A stretch of 64,000 bases of DNA from Methylophilus medardensis (GTDB taxonomy: Bacteria; Pseudomonadota; Gammaproteobacteria; Burkholderiales; Methylophilaceae). Shown here piece by piece: positions 49,972 to 58,308 of this stretch; the first letter of the stretch is position 1, and the number at the start of each line of letters is the position of its first letter. The translations under genes and the position numbers were made by a program. The DNA is taken from the NCBI RefSeq assembly GCF_006363915.1, contig NZ_CP040946.1, one strand, 5' to 3'. The notes under the pieces were generated by a model. It did not search any database, was not told the DNA's origin, and saw nothing but the letters and a program-made list of their open reading frames with translations.

Positions 49972-50556
49972 CTAGAAAAAAGCCTTGGGTTGTGACAGGG
50001 TGTTGATGCTATTGCACAAGGCCTGATAGGTTTGCACAGGGGTTTGCGCCAATGATTGTTGGAAAGCAGGATTTTGCTGCAACTGGCTGATCACCTGATC
50101 AAAGGCTTGCTGATAAGACTTATGGGTAGCGTTTTCTACGTTATAGGTTAACCATCCACGAGATTGTCCCAGGCCTTTCACCGTCATCAGTGGTTTGCTC
50201 AAGGCGGTTTCAGCCGTGGACTGGCTGTAGACTTTGGCCGTGATCTCACTGTAAAAAATACCACTTTGTGGGTTGTAAAACATATTGGGCTCAATCACGA
50301 TTAAGGCTTGGCCCTTGGCATCCGCCTCGCAGCTGGACGTTGTGTAGTTTTGCGCTTGAAAGCTACTGAGGCCGACGGTTTCGGCCGCTTCTGCGCGGTT
50401 ATGCCAATAATTGAGATAAGGGTTAAGTAAGCGCACCGGATGCTGATAAAAAGACTCTGGCACTTGAATAACCAGCGATGATGGTGTGCCCGCTTGGCTC
50501 ACACCCATCCAACCCAAACACAAGGCTATCGTGATAGACCATAAAATTCGTTTCAT
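49972..50556 (-). CDS. Secreted protein of unknown function in the redox operon
   Basis: The 194-residue protein has a signal peptide (about 1-22, ending SQA). The mature part contains two cysteines (one in SSCEADAKG, one in ALCNSIN near the end) that might form a disulfide, an aromatic-rich beta section (IEPNMFYNPQSGIFYSEITAKVYS) and a helical, glutamine-rich C-terminus. I do not recognise a family. It sits 32 bases after the PQQ-type propeller gene and 8 bases before the second propeller gene. Confidence 0.75.
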   Translation of the reverse strand: MKRILWSITIALCLGWMGVSQAGTPSSLVIQVPESFYQHPVRLLNPYLNYWHNRAEAAETVGLSSFQAQNYTTSSCEADAKGQALIVIEPNMFYNPQSGIFYSEITAKVYSQSTAETALSKPLMTVKGLGQSRGWLTYNVENATHKSYQQAFDQVISQLQQNPAFQQSLAQTPVQTYQALCNSINTLSQPKAFF

Positions 50557-50588
50557 ATATTGCTCCTGAAAAAGCCACTGTAGAGACG

Positions 50589-51800
50589 CTACAGCGAGCG
50601 AATGCGATAAATCCAGCCAGTCAGGTCATCGGATACGTATAGCCAGCCATCGCTGCCGATGATGACATCCACCGGGCGGCCCCAGACCTGTTTCCCTTGT
50701 AACCAGCCACTAATGAATGGGACGGCTGCTACCGGTTGTTGGTTCCTAAATTGTACACGCAGCAGGGCATAGCCGCTCGGTTGTTTGCGGTTCCACGAGC
50801 CATGCAATGCCACAATGGCATCCTGTTGAATCTCTGCGGGTAACCGGCTTTGATGCAAGAAAGTCAGGCCAATCGGCGTGCTGTGGGCGGGGAGTGTTAG
50901 CGCAGGCCCCTGCGCCTGCTGGCAAGCCCCCGTCTCGCTGGGCATGTTGGGGTCTGGCATGAGTTGTCCTGGTGCCCCAGGCTGACCCCAGCAATAAGGC
51001 CAGCCATAGGCTTTGCCCGCCTCAATCCGGTTGAGATGCTCGGGTGGCAGATCATCGTCAATAGGGCCGTTTTGCATGTCGCTGCGGTTGTCCGAGCCAT
51101 TATTGGTTGCAAACATTTCTCCGCTGTGTGGATGCCAAGTAAAACTCTGAGTGTTGCGCAGACCGGTCGCCCAAATGGCGCTTTGCGCATGGCGGCCAAC
51201 CGTGAGCAAGGCGCCCGCTGGTCGACCCTCGGCGGTGTAGCGTAACAGGGTTGCCCGCATCGGCTGCTCTTCGATACATACATTACAACTGGAGCCGACA
51301 TTGACAAAAACATAACCATCCGGGGACACTTTGACCGTTTTGAGGCTGTGGCCCCCACTGGGCAGATTGCGAATCCATGGCTGCGGGCTTCCCCAAGCGT
51401 CACCTTGTTTAGGCAGTTTCACGACACCCGTTTGCTCGGCCACCAGTAGATCGTCTCCCAGCATGGCGAGCCCTTGGGGGGCATTGAGCCCCTGTGCGAT
51501 GACTTCGACTTCGCCCTGTGCGTTCAAGCGCAAAATGCGGCCTGTATCAGTTACACTCACCAATAATTGCCCATGCGTGTCCAGTGCCAGCATACGCGGT
51601 GCGCCCCAGGCACTCACGTCACTAAAGCGTTCAATACGGAGTCCGGCGGGTAAGCTTAGGCTCGATAATGCGGCGTCAACTTCAAGAGGTTGCGCCATCG
51701 CCTGATGCAAGCCCAGGGCACTCAATATCCCGACCAACCCATGCAACAAAAAATGCGAGAGCGATTTGGCTGGGGCGCTTTGCGCTTGCACCGATGTCAT
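50589..51800 (-). CDS. PQQ-dependent sugar dehydrogenase-like beta-propeller protein
   Basis: The product has 403 residues from the ATG at 51800, which overlaps the preceding stop (ATGA). A signal peptide (about 1-36, ending AMA) is followed by a six-bladed propeller with the soluble glucose/sorbosone dehydrogenase hallmarks: GGHSLKTVKVSPDGYVFV, GSSCNVCIEEQPMRA, GLRNTQSFTWHPHSGEMFATNNGSDNR, YGWPYCWGQ, LHGSWNRK and GRPVDVIIGSDGWLYVSDD. Such enzymes oxidise aldoses or related alcohols in the periplasm with PQQ. The substrate is unknown, and whether PQQ is bound is inferred only from the fold and the methylotroph setting. Confidence 0.85.
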   Translation of the reverse strand: MTSVQAQSAPAKSLSHFLLHGLVGILSALGLHQAMAQPLEVDAALSSLSLPAGLRIERFSDVSAWGAPRMLALDTHGQLLVSVTDTGRILRLNAQGEVEVIAQGLNAPQGLAMLGDDLLVAEQTGVVKLPKQGDAWGSPQPWIRNLPSGGHSLKTVKVSPDGYVFVNVGSSCNVCIEEQPMRATLLRYTAEGRPAGALLTVGRHAQSAIWATGLRNTQSFTWHPHSGEMFATNNGSDNRSDMQNGPIDDDLPPEHLNRIEAGKAYGWPYCWGQPGAPGQLMPDPNMPSETGACQQAQGPALTLPAHSTPIGLTFLHQSRLPAEIQQDAIVALHGSWNRKQPSGYALLRVQFRNQQPVAAVPFISGWLQGKQVWGRPVDVIIGSDGWLYVSDDLTGWIYRIRSL

Positions 51801-53092
51801 GTCAAGGTATCCGCCCAGATATTTTCTGCCCAAGCTTGTGCATATTCCCCTTCTTGCACGGATGCTTTGCTGGAAACACCGCCACCCTCTGCCGCTACCA
51901 TCGATTTCTTCGCCGGGTCGTAACGGTAAACGTTGGCCACGTGGATGGCTTGCCGATCGTCGACAAAACTGTAGCAGGTATTCGCAAACACTGGCAGCGG
52001 GTTGGGCGCCTGACCAGTTTGCAGATCAATGATAGCGGCAGCACATATTTTCGCTTGCGAGGTGGCCATGTGCGCAGATTTTGGCAGACCAGCTGAAATG
52101 CTATCGCCGATAATGTGCACCTCAGGCGCGATTGCCGAGGCATAACTGACAAAGTCTACCTCACACCACCGCTGATCAACATTGTTCAGGCCTGCAATTT
52201 GCGCTACTTTGCCCGCCAGTTGCGGCGGAATCACATTGAACACATCCGCTTGTACGGATTCAAAGTCGGTTTTCACCGTTTTACTCAGCACATCCAGTTG
52301 CAATATTTCGCTGTTGTTGTGGTATTCAATGATGCCTTGGTACGCCCCCTGAAAGCTTTGTAAAAACAATCCTTTTTTTGACACGATGTCCGCATTGGCA
52401 TCCAAGATGATGACTTTACTGCGCGGCTTGTGATGCTTGAAATAGTGCGCCACTTGGCAGGCCCGCTCATAAGGGCCAGGAGGGCAGCGATAAGGGCCTG
52501 CGGGGATGGTCATGACAAAGATGCCGCCATCCGGCATGCTTTCTAGCTGCTGACGCAATTGCAGGGTTTGTTTGCCGGCTTTCCATGCATGCGGGATATC
52601 AGGGACCGGCTCGGACATGCCAGCGATTTTGCTGTAATTGAAATCGACGCCCGGCGCGATGACCAAGCGGTCGTAAGCAAGATTGCCACGGCTTAAACGG
52701 ACTTGTTTATGGTCGAGATCAACTGACGTCACGCTGTCCTGAATCCAGTCTATGCCATGTTGCTTGCGTGCCAATGCATAACTAAAACTTAAATCATCCA
52801 TTCGTTTGCTACCGCCAAGCACTAGGTTGCTTTGCGGACACGAAATGAATTGTGGGTTGGGCTCTATCAAACTGACTTTTAGATTGCCCATACTCCAGTC
52901 GCGCAAATACTTGGCTGCAGTTAAACCAGCAAAGCCACCGCCAACAACCACAACATGTCCGAGCGGTGGTTTGTTGGCGCGGGCAAAGGCAGGTAGGCCA
53001 CTAAAAGCCAGTCCACCGTAAATGAGCGTGCGCGCAAATTGTCTGCGTGAGGGCATGTGTGGGTGGTCAACGCGATGATCGGAGGCTTTCAT
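51797..53092 (-). CDS. Flavocytochrome c sulfide dehydrogenase flavoprotein subunit (FccB/SoxF type)
   Basis: The 431-residue protein has a twin-arginine export signal (SRRQFARTLIYGGLAFSGLP). FAD-binding GGGFAGLTAAKYLRDW, the CPQSNLVLGG motif with the redox cysteine, IPAGPYRCPPGPYERAC, and the C-terminal FCSD dimerisation region with CYSFVDDRQAIHVANVY are all typical of flavocytochrome c sulfide dehydrogenase. It oxidises sulfide to sulfur and passes electrons to a c-type cytochrome, here the protein encoded just upstream (stop and start overlap). The physiological substrate could also be another sulfur compound. Confidence 0.92.
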   Translation of the reverse strand: MKASDHRVDHPHMPSRRQFARTLIYGGLAFSGLPAFARANKPPLGHVVVVGGGFAGLTAAKYLRDWSMGNLKVSLIEPNPQFISCPQSNLVLGGSKRMDDLSFSYALARKQHGIDWIQDSVTSVDLDHKQVRLSRGNLAYDRLVIAPGVDFNYSKIAGMSEPVPDIPHAWKAGKQTLQLRQQLESMPDGGIFVMTIPAGPYRCPPGPYERACQVAHYFKHHKPRSKVIILDANADIVSKKGLFLQSFQGAYQGIIEYHNNSEILQLDVLSKTVKTDFESVQADVFNVIPPQLAGKVAQIAGLNNVDQRWCEVDFVSYASAIAPEVHIIGDSISAGLPKSAHMATSQAKICAAAIIDLQTGQAPNPLPVFANTCYSFVDDRQAIHVANVYRYDPAKKSMVAAEGGGVSSKASVQEGEYAQAWAENIWADTLT

Positions 53093-53442
53093 TATTGCGC
53101 TCCCAGAAACGATTGGTGCGGTAACGCTGGCTGAGCTTTTCTAGGCTGTTGCGCAAAGTAGGTCGCCAATGCGCTAATCTCCTCATTGCTTAGGCCTTTG
53201 GCATGGTGATGCATGACCGTTGCGCTCACTGAGCCATCCTTGAAACCCTGCATACGTTGTGTGAAGTAGCCTTGATTGAGTGCGGCCAGCGAGGGGGTGC
53301 CGCCAGCGCTGTTGCCATTGGGCCCGTGGCAAGCTGCGCAGGAGGCTGCAAGTGTCTGAATGGCCGTCGTGTCTTGTGCATAGACCGGAAACGAGGCGAT
53401 AGCGATAAAGCACCATCGCATACTGGCGTGTAAGAGTGTCAT
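53092..53442 (-). CDS. Small periplasmic class I cytochrome c
   Basis: The product has 116 residues from the ATG at 53442, preceded by a GGGGGA ribosome site; a GTG 33 bases upstream is less likely. A signal peptide (about 1-23, ending VYA) is followed by one haem site CAACH and downstream Met ligands (RMQGFKDGS or TVMHHHAKGL) in the cytochrome c553 style, with the C-terminal helix EISALATYFAQQ. It is the probable electron-accepting partner of the flavoprotein encoded next and heads the five-gene operon. Confidence 0.92.
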   Translation of the reverse strand: MTLLHASMRWCFIAIASFPVYAQDTTAIQTLAASCAACHGPNGNSAGGTPSLAALNQGYFTQRMQGFKDGSVSATVMHHHAKGLSNEEISALATYFAQQPRKAQPALPHQSFLGAQ

Positions 53443-53546
53443 GCTTCCCCCAACATTGGTTGTGATTGTGCACACATTATTCTAAATGCGGCCACCAGCG
53501 TGAGTGACTGCGGTTACATTAGACTAGTCTGATGATCGCTGAATGC

Positions 53547-53576
53547 AAAAACGGCCATGCAATGCATGACCGTTTT
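53547..53576 (-). terminator. Terminator after the secreted ankyrin gene
   Basis: Read on the minus strand, AAAACGGTCATGCA pairs with TGCATGGCCGTTTT (one mismatch) and ends in a T5 tract; it separates the ankyrin gene from the cytochrome operon. Confidence 0.75.
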
Positions 53577-53605
53577 AGATTTAGATCACCGCCAATGGCG
53601 AGTGA

Positions 53606-54091
53606 TTAAAAACATTTTTCTTCCTGGCAACCATCATTTTTGGTGCCCAGTTGCGTGAGCAGATCAACCATTTTTTGGTTGTTTTCTTCTTTAAAGTAGC
53701 GCACCAGCGACACATCGCCTTTGAGTTTGATGTTGACGTCTGCACCCGCGGCAGCGAGATATTTCATCGAAGTGGTATCGCCAATGAATGCCGCCATGTG
53801 GAAAGCCGTGTTGTGGCTAGCCGGATGGATGTAGTTCAAGTCAGCACCCTTTGAAACCAAGTATTTCACGACATCCAGCTTGCCTTTAGAGGCTGCCATT
53901 TGCAGTGGCTCCCATGCGAAGAATTTTTGTTTTACCAGACTCGGGTCTGCTTCAACAAATTTTTTCACCACTTTAACGTTACCCCCCGTGAGCGCCTCGG
54001 TAAACTCCATGTATTCTTCGTCAGACAACGCGAACGCCTGCAAAGCAAACGACAGTGAGAACAAGGCCACTAAAAACTTAATTGATTTCAT
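53606..54091 (-). CDS. Secreted ankyrin-repeat protein (small)
   Basis: The product has 161 residues from the ATG at 54091, with GGAGAG seven bases upstream. A signal peptide (about 1-21, ending AFA) is followed by three to four ankyrin repeats (for example WEPLQMAASKGKLDVVKYLV, NTAFHMAAFIGDTTSMKYLA). The C-terminus has a cysteine pair (GCQEEKCF). It probably acts in the periplasm. It is a second secreted ankyrin protein in this window; the two share fold only. It has its own terminator. Confidence 0.85.
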   Translation of the reverse strand: MKSIKFLVALFSLSFALQAFALSDEEYMEFTEALTGGNVKVVKKFVEADPSLVKQKFFAWEPLQMAASKGKLDVVKYLVSKGADLNYIHPASHNTAFHMAAFIGDTTSMKYLAAAGADVNIKLKGDVSLVRYFKEENNQKMVDLLTQLGTKNDGCQEEKCF

Positions 54092-54173
54092 AATCTCTCC
54101 AAACACCTGATTTTCATTTTAAAAATAACAACATTGTTTATGCAACATGCATATTTACTGCGACCGGTGTTGC

Positions 54174-57100
54174 TTATCCGACAAACGTACGTGCGTTGCG
54201 GAACATACGCATCCATGGGCCGTCTTCCTGCCAATCGTCAGGGTGCCAGGCGTGTTGCACTGTTCTAAACACACGTTCCGGATGAGGCATCATGATGCTG
54301 AAACGACCGTCTTGGGTAGTGAATCCGGTGAGCCCTTGTGGTGAACCATTCGGGTTAAACGGATAACTTTCGGTCGCTGCGGCAGCATGGTCTACATAAC
54401 GTACGGTGGCCAGTTGCTGTTGTAGCACACTTGTGACAGCACTCGCATCAGTAAATTCCGTAAAACCTTCACCATGTGCGACTGCGATCGGCATACGGCT
54501 CCCTGCCATACCATCAAAGAAGATAGAAGGGGAAGGCAAAATTTCGACCAATGCAACGCGCGCCTCGAATTGTTCAGACTTGTTGCGTACAAAATGCGGC
54601 CAATGTTCAGCACCCGGAATGATGCTGTGCAAGTTGCTCATCATCTGGCAACCATTACAAACACCGAGCGCGAAGGTGTCAGTGCGGTTAAAGAACGCGC
54701 TAAATTCGTCGCGGGCGCGCTGATTAAATAAAATAGATTTGGCCCATCCCTCGCCGGCGCCGAGCACATCGCCGTACGAAAACCCACCACAAGCAACCAG
54801 GCCAGCAAACTCTTTCAGTGAGACACGGCCACTGATCACGTCGCTCATGTGCACATCCACACTGTTGAAGCCGGCACGATCAAAGGCTGCGGCCATCTCA
54901 GTCTGGCCGTTGACGCCTTGCTCACGCAGAATCGCCATATTTGGCCGTTTGCCGGTGTTGATATAAGGCGCAGCGACGTTGTCATTGATATCAAAAGTCA
55001 GTGCTGCATGTAAACCGGCATCTGCGGCATTGAGGATGCGATCATATTCCTGCTGCGCACAGACTGGGTTGTCACGCAGGCTTTGCATGCGGTAAGTGGT
55101 TTCGGACCACATGCGATGCAAGTCGATTCGAGAAGCACGGTATTGTGTCTGCCCTTGGCTGATGACAATCTCATGGCCGGTGTTGACGCGGCCAATGCGA
55201 TGGATGTCACTGCCAATGGTCTGTTGCAGTTGCTGGGCAATCGCGGCCGCTTCGCTCGCGCGCACCTGCAACACTGCACCTAACTCTTCGTTGAACAACA
55301 CACTGATGAGATCGCCAGTGAGGCTGGATAGGTCCACGGCAAGGCCACAATGACCTGCAAAAGCCATTTCAGCTAAAGTCACATATAAACCGCCATCGGA
55401 GCGGTCATGGTACGCCAGCAGTTTGCCGTCGGTGTTGAGTTGCTGGATGGCCGCAAAAAACGCTTTTAAGCTGGCGGGTTGGTCAACGTCTGGTACGCAA
55501 TTGCCCAGCTGTTTGTAGACTTGCGCAAGCGCGGAACCACCCATGCGGTTTTTGCCATTACCCAAATCAATCAAGATTAATTCACTGTCACCCAGATCGG
55601 TGCGTAACTGTGGGGTTAAGGTTTTACGCACATCTTGTGTGTTGGCAAACGCAGAAATGACCAATGATATTGGCGCAGTCACGGCTTTGTGTTCGCCATT
55701 GTCTTGCCACACGGTTTTCATACTCATGGAGTCTTTGCCAACGGGGATGCTGATGCCCAGGGCCGGACACAGTTCCATGCCGACGGTTTGGACCGTGGCA
55801 TAGAGCGCCGCGTCTTCACCAGCGTGTCCCGCAGGTGCCATCCAGTTAGCAGAAAGCTTGAGGTTGCCTAGTTCGCTGATTGAAGCTGCCGTAATATTGG
55901 TGATCGCCTCACCAATCGCCATACGGCCAGAGGCGGGTGCATCGATCAGGGCCAGTGGCGCTTTTTCGCCGATGGCAAACGCCTCACCGACATTGGTTTC
56001 GAAGCCGGCACAGGTCACGGCTACGTTGCTGACAGGCACTTGCCACGGCCCTACCATTTGGTCGCGAGCAATCAGACCAGTCACGCTGCGATCACCAATG
56101 GTGATCAGGAAGGTTTTGTCAGCCACACCGGGTAAACGCAGCACGCGTGCAACCGCTTCGTGGAGGTCTATGTGGCTGGTGTCAAAGGCAGGCCATGATT
56201 TTTTGACTGACTGCACATCACGCAACATTTTGGGTGGTTTGCCCAATAGCACGGAGAGTTCCATATCCACTGGCTTGTTGGTGAAGTGTTGGTCCTCAAC
56301 CGTTAAGTGGCGTTCTTCTGTGGTCACGCCCACGACGGCAAATGGGCAGCGTTCGCGCTCACATATCGCCTCAAACAATGGTAGTTGGTCTTGCGTCACG
56401 GCGAGTACGTAACGCTCTTGTGCCTCATTGCTCCACAATTCACGCGGGCTCATGCCTGGCTCTTCGTTGTGTACATCGCGTAATTGAAAAACGGCACCGA
56501 CTTTGGCGTCATTGACCAGCTCGGGGAAGGCATTGGAAATGCCACCGGCGCCTACGTCATGAATACTCAGAATTGGGTTGTTGTCACCCATTTGCCAGCA
56601 GCGATCAATGACCTCTTGCGCGCGCCGTTGAAGTTCAGGGTTGCCGCGCTGAACGGAGTCAAAATCGAGGTTTTCGGTGTTCGCACCGGTATCCATACTC
56701 GATGCAGCACCGCCGCCAAGGCCAATCAGCATGGCGGGTCCGCCGAGTTGAATCAGGGCCGAGCCGGGGGGAATGCTGTTTTTGAAGCTATGACTGTCAG
56801 AAATATTGCCCACGCCGCCAGCGAGCATGATCGGCTTATGATAGCCGCGCACTTCTGCGTGGCCGTCTGTTGTCGTGGTTTGTAATTCGAGGGTACGGAA
56901 ATAGCCAGCGATGTTCGGCCGACCGAATTCGTTATTGTAAGCTGCACCGCCGAGGGGGCCGTCAATCATGATTTGCAGTGCGCTGGCAATTCGTCCAGGT
57001 TTGCCGTAGTGCTCTTCCCAAGGCTGGGTGAAATCTGGGAGATTCAGATTGGATACTGAAAAGCCGGTGAGGCCTGCTTTGGGTTTTGAGCCAATCCCGG

Positions 57101-58100
57101 TTGCTCCCTCGTCGCGGATTTCGCCACCTGCACCTGTGGCAGCACCGGCAAACGGTGAGATTGCAGTAGGGTGGTTATGGGTTTCTACCTTCATCAGGTA
57201 GTGCATGTCGTCTTCCACAAAGCCATAAGCATGGTTTTGTTGCGGGTAAAAACGCTTGGTTTTTTGGCCCGCAACGATAGAGGAGTTGTCAGAGTAAGCC
57301 ACTACTGTGCTACCTGGATTCAACTTATGCGTGTTGCGGATCATGCCAAACAATGAAACTTCTTGTTGAACGCCATCAATCACCCAATCGGCGTTAAAGA
57401 TTTTGTGACGGCAATGCTCGGAGTTGGCTTGCGCAAACATCATCAACTCAACATCGGTCGGGTTGCGGCCCATTTTGAGGTAGTTTTCTAGCAGGTAGTC
57501 AACCTCGTCAGGCGATAACGCCAAGCCCATCTCATTGTTGGCGGTCTCAAGCGCGGCTTTGCCACCGTCTAAGATGTCGATGCTGGCTAAAGGTTTAGGG
57601 TCTGCGTGGTGATAGAGTTTTTCGGCATCATCTAGTTTGTAGACCAGCGTTTCCGTCATGCGGTCATGAATGACTGCGCTAAAAACCGCTTTATCGGCCT
57701 CGCTCAAAGTCTGCCCATTGGCAGTCGTCACGTAGTAAGCCACGCCGCGCTCAATGCGTAACACATCGACCAACCCACAATTATTCGCAATGTCTGTCGC
57801 GCGTGAGGCCCAAGGTGAAATGGTGCCAATACGCGGTATCACCAAAAACAGCTCGCCACTCGGAGACTCTGTTTGAGTTTTTGGTCCATAAGTCAAAATT
57901 TGCGAGAGGGTATTTTTTTGCGAACTTACTAAATCATTTTCACTAAACACAAAATGCACAAATTGAGCATAGACATGCTGAATGCTAGGCGCGGTCTGAT
58001 TAAGTGTTGCATAAAGTTTATCCAACCTAAATGGTGAGAGGGCAGAGCTGCCCTTTAATGTGAGGAATGAGGGGCTTGACGATTGCGCTTGATTTGACAT
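54174..58100 (-). CDS. purL: Phosphoribosylformylglycinamidine synthase
   Basis: The product has 1308 residues from the ATG at 58100; an upstream ATG at 58157 in the same frame would add 19 residues with no family likeness. It is the large single-chain PurL of proteobacteria: N-terminal PurS-like part, two AIR-synthase-like lobes (ANSEHCRHKIFNADW, KVETHNHPTAISPF, SIHDVGAGGISNAFPEL, GKDSMSMKT) and a C-terminal glutamine amidotransferase (catalytic Cys in GVCNGCQMMSNL, VAHGEGF). It converts FGAR to FGAM in purine synthesis. It is monocistronic. Confidence 0.97.
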   Translation of the reverse strand: MSNQAQSSSPSFLTLKGSSALSPFRLDKLYATLNQTAPSIQHVYAQFVHFVFSENDLVSSQKNTLSQILTYGPKTQTESPSGELFLVIPRIGTISPWASRATDIANNCGLVDVLRIERGVAYYVTTANGQTLSEADKAVFSAVIHDRMTETLVYKLDDAEKLYHHADPKPLASIDILDGGKAALETANNEMGLALSPDEVDYLLENYLKMGRNPTDVELMMFAQANSEHCRHKIFNADWVIDGVQQEVSLFGMIRNTHKLNPGSTVVAYSDNSSIVAGQKTKRFYPQQNHAYGFVEDDMHYLMKVETHNHPTAISPFAGAATGAGGEIRDEGATGIGSKPKAGLTGFSVSNLNLPDFTQPWEEHYGKPGRIASALQIMIDGPLGGAAYNNEFGRPNIAGYFRTLELQTTTTDGHAEVRGYHKPIMLAGGVGNISDSHSFKNSIPPGSALIQLGGPAMLIGLGGGAASSMDTGANTENLDFDSVQRGNPELQRRAQEVIDRCWQMGDNNPILSIHDVGAGGISNAFPELVNDAKVGAVFQLRDVHNEEPGMSPRELWSNEAQERYVLAVTQDQLPLFEAICERERCPFAVVGVTTEERHLTVEDQHFTNKPVDMELSVLLGKPPKMLRDVQSVKKSWPAFDTSHIDLHEAVARVLRLPGVADKTFLITIGDRSVTGLIARDQMVGPWQVPVSNVAVTCAGFETNVGEAFAIGEKAPLALIDAPASGRMAIGEAITNITAASISELGNLKLSANWMAPAGHAGEDAALYATVQTVGMELCPALGISIPVGKDSMSMKTVWQDNGEHKAVTAPISLVISAFANTQDVRKTLTPQLRTDLGDSELILIDLGNGKNRMGGSALAQVYKQLGNCVPDVDQPASLKAFFAAIQQLNTDGKLLAYHDRSDGGLYVTLAEMAFAGHCGLAVDLSSLTGDLISVLFNEELGAVLQVRASEAAAIAQQLQQTIGSDIHRIGRVNTGHEIVISQGQTQYRASRIDLHRMWSETTYRMQSLRDNPVCAQQEYDRILNAADAGLHAALTFDINDNVAAPYINTGKRPNMAILREQGVNGQTEMAAAFDRAGFNSVDVHMSDVISGRVSLKEFAGLVACGGFSYGDVLGAGEGWAKSILFNQRARDEFSAFFNRTDTFALGVCNGCQMMSNLHSIIPGAEHWPHFVRNKSEQFEARVALVEILPSPSIFFDGMAGSRMPIAVAHGEGFTEFTDASAVTSVLQQQLATVRYVDHAAAATESYPFNPNGSPQGLTGFTTQDGRFSIMMPHPERVFRTVQHAWHPDDWQEDGPWMRMFRNARTFVG

Positions 58101-58308
58101 GGCGTGCGATGTGGTTTTGGTTGAAATGCAAATTGACATTTTATCAGAAATCAGCACGACTGATTGTATGTTAAACCTTACTTAACGATAGGCAAATATT
58201 CGTTTTTGAGCATCATCTAGGATTTTATTTCTTTCAATTATTCGAGTGTGGTAGTATTTTTTAATGTAAATTTATGTTAAATAAAATCTGAATAAAAGGA
58301 TGTAGATA
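58101..58308 (+). promoter_or_regulatory. AT-rich divergent region between purL and the methyltransferase gene
   Basis: The 208 bases are markedly AT-rich compared with the surroundings, especially 58190-58300. They must hold promoters for both divergent genes; candidate -10 elements abound and no single one can be chosen. AAAGGA before the methyltransferase ATG serves as ribosome site. Confidence 0.4.
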
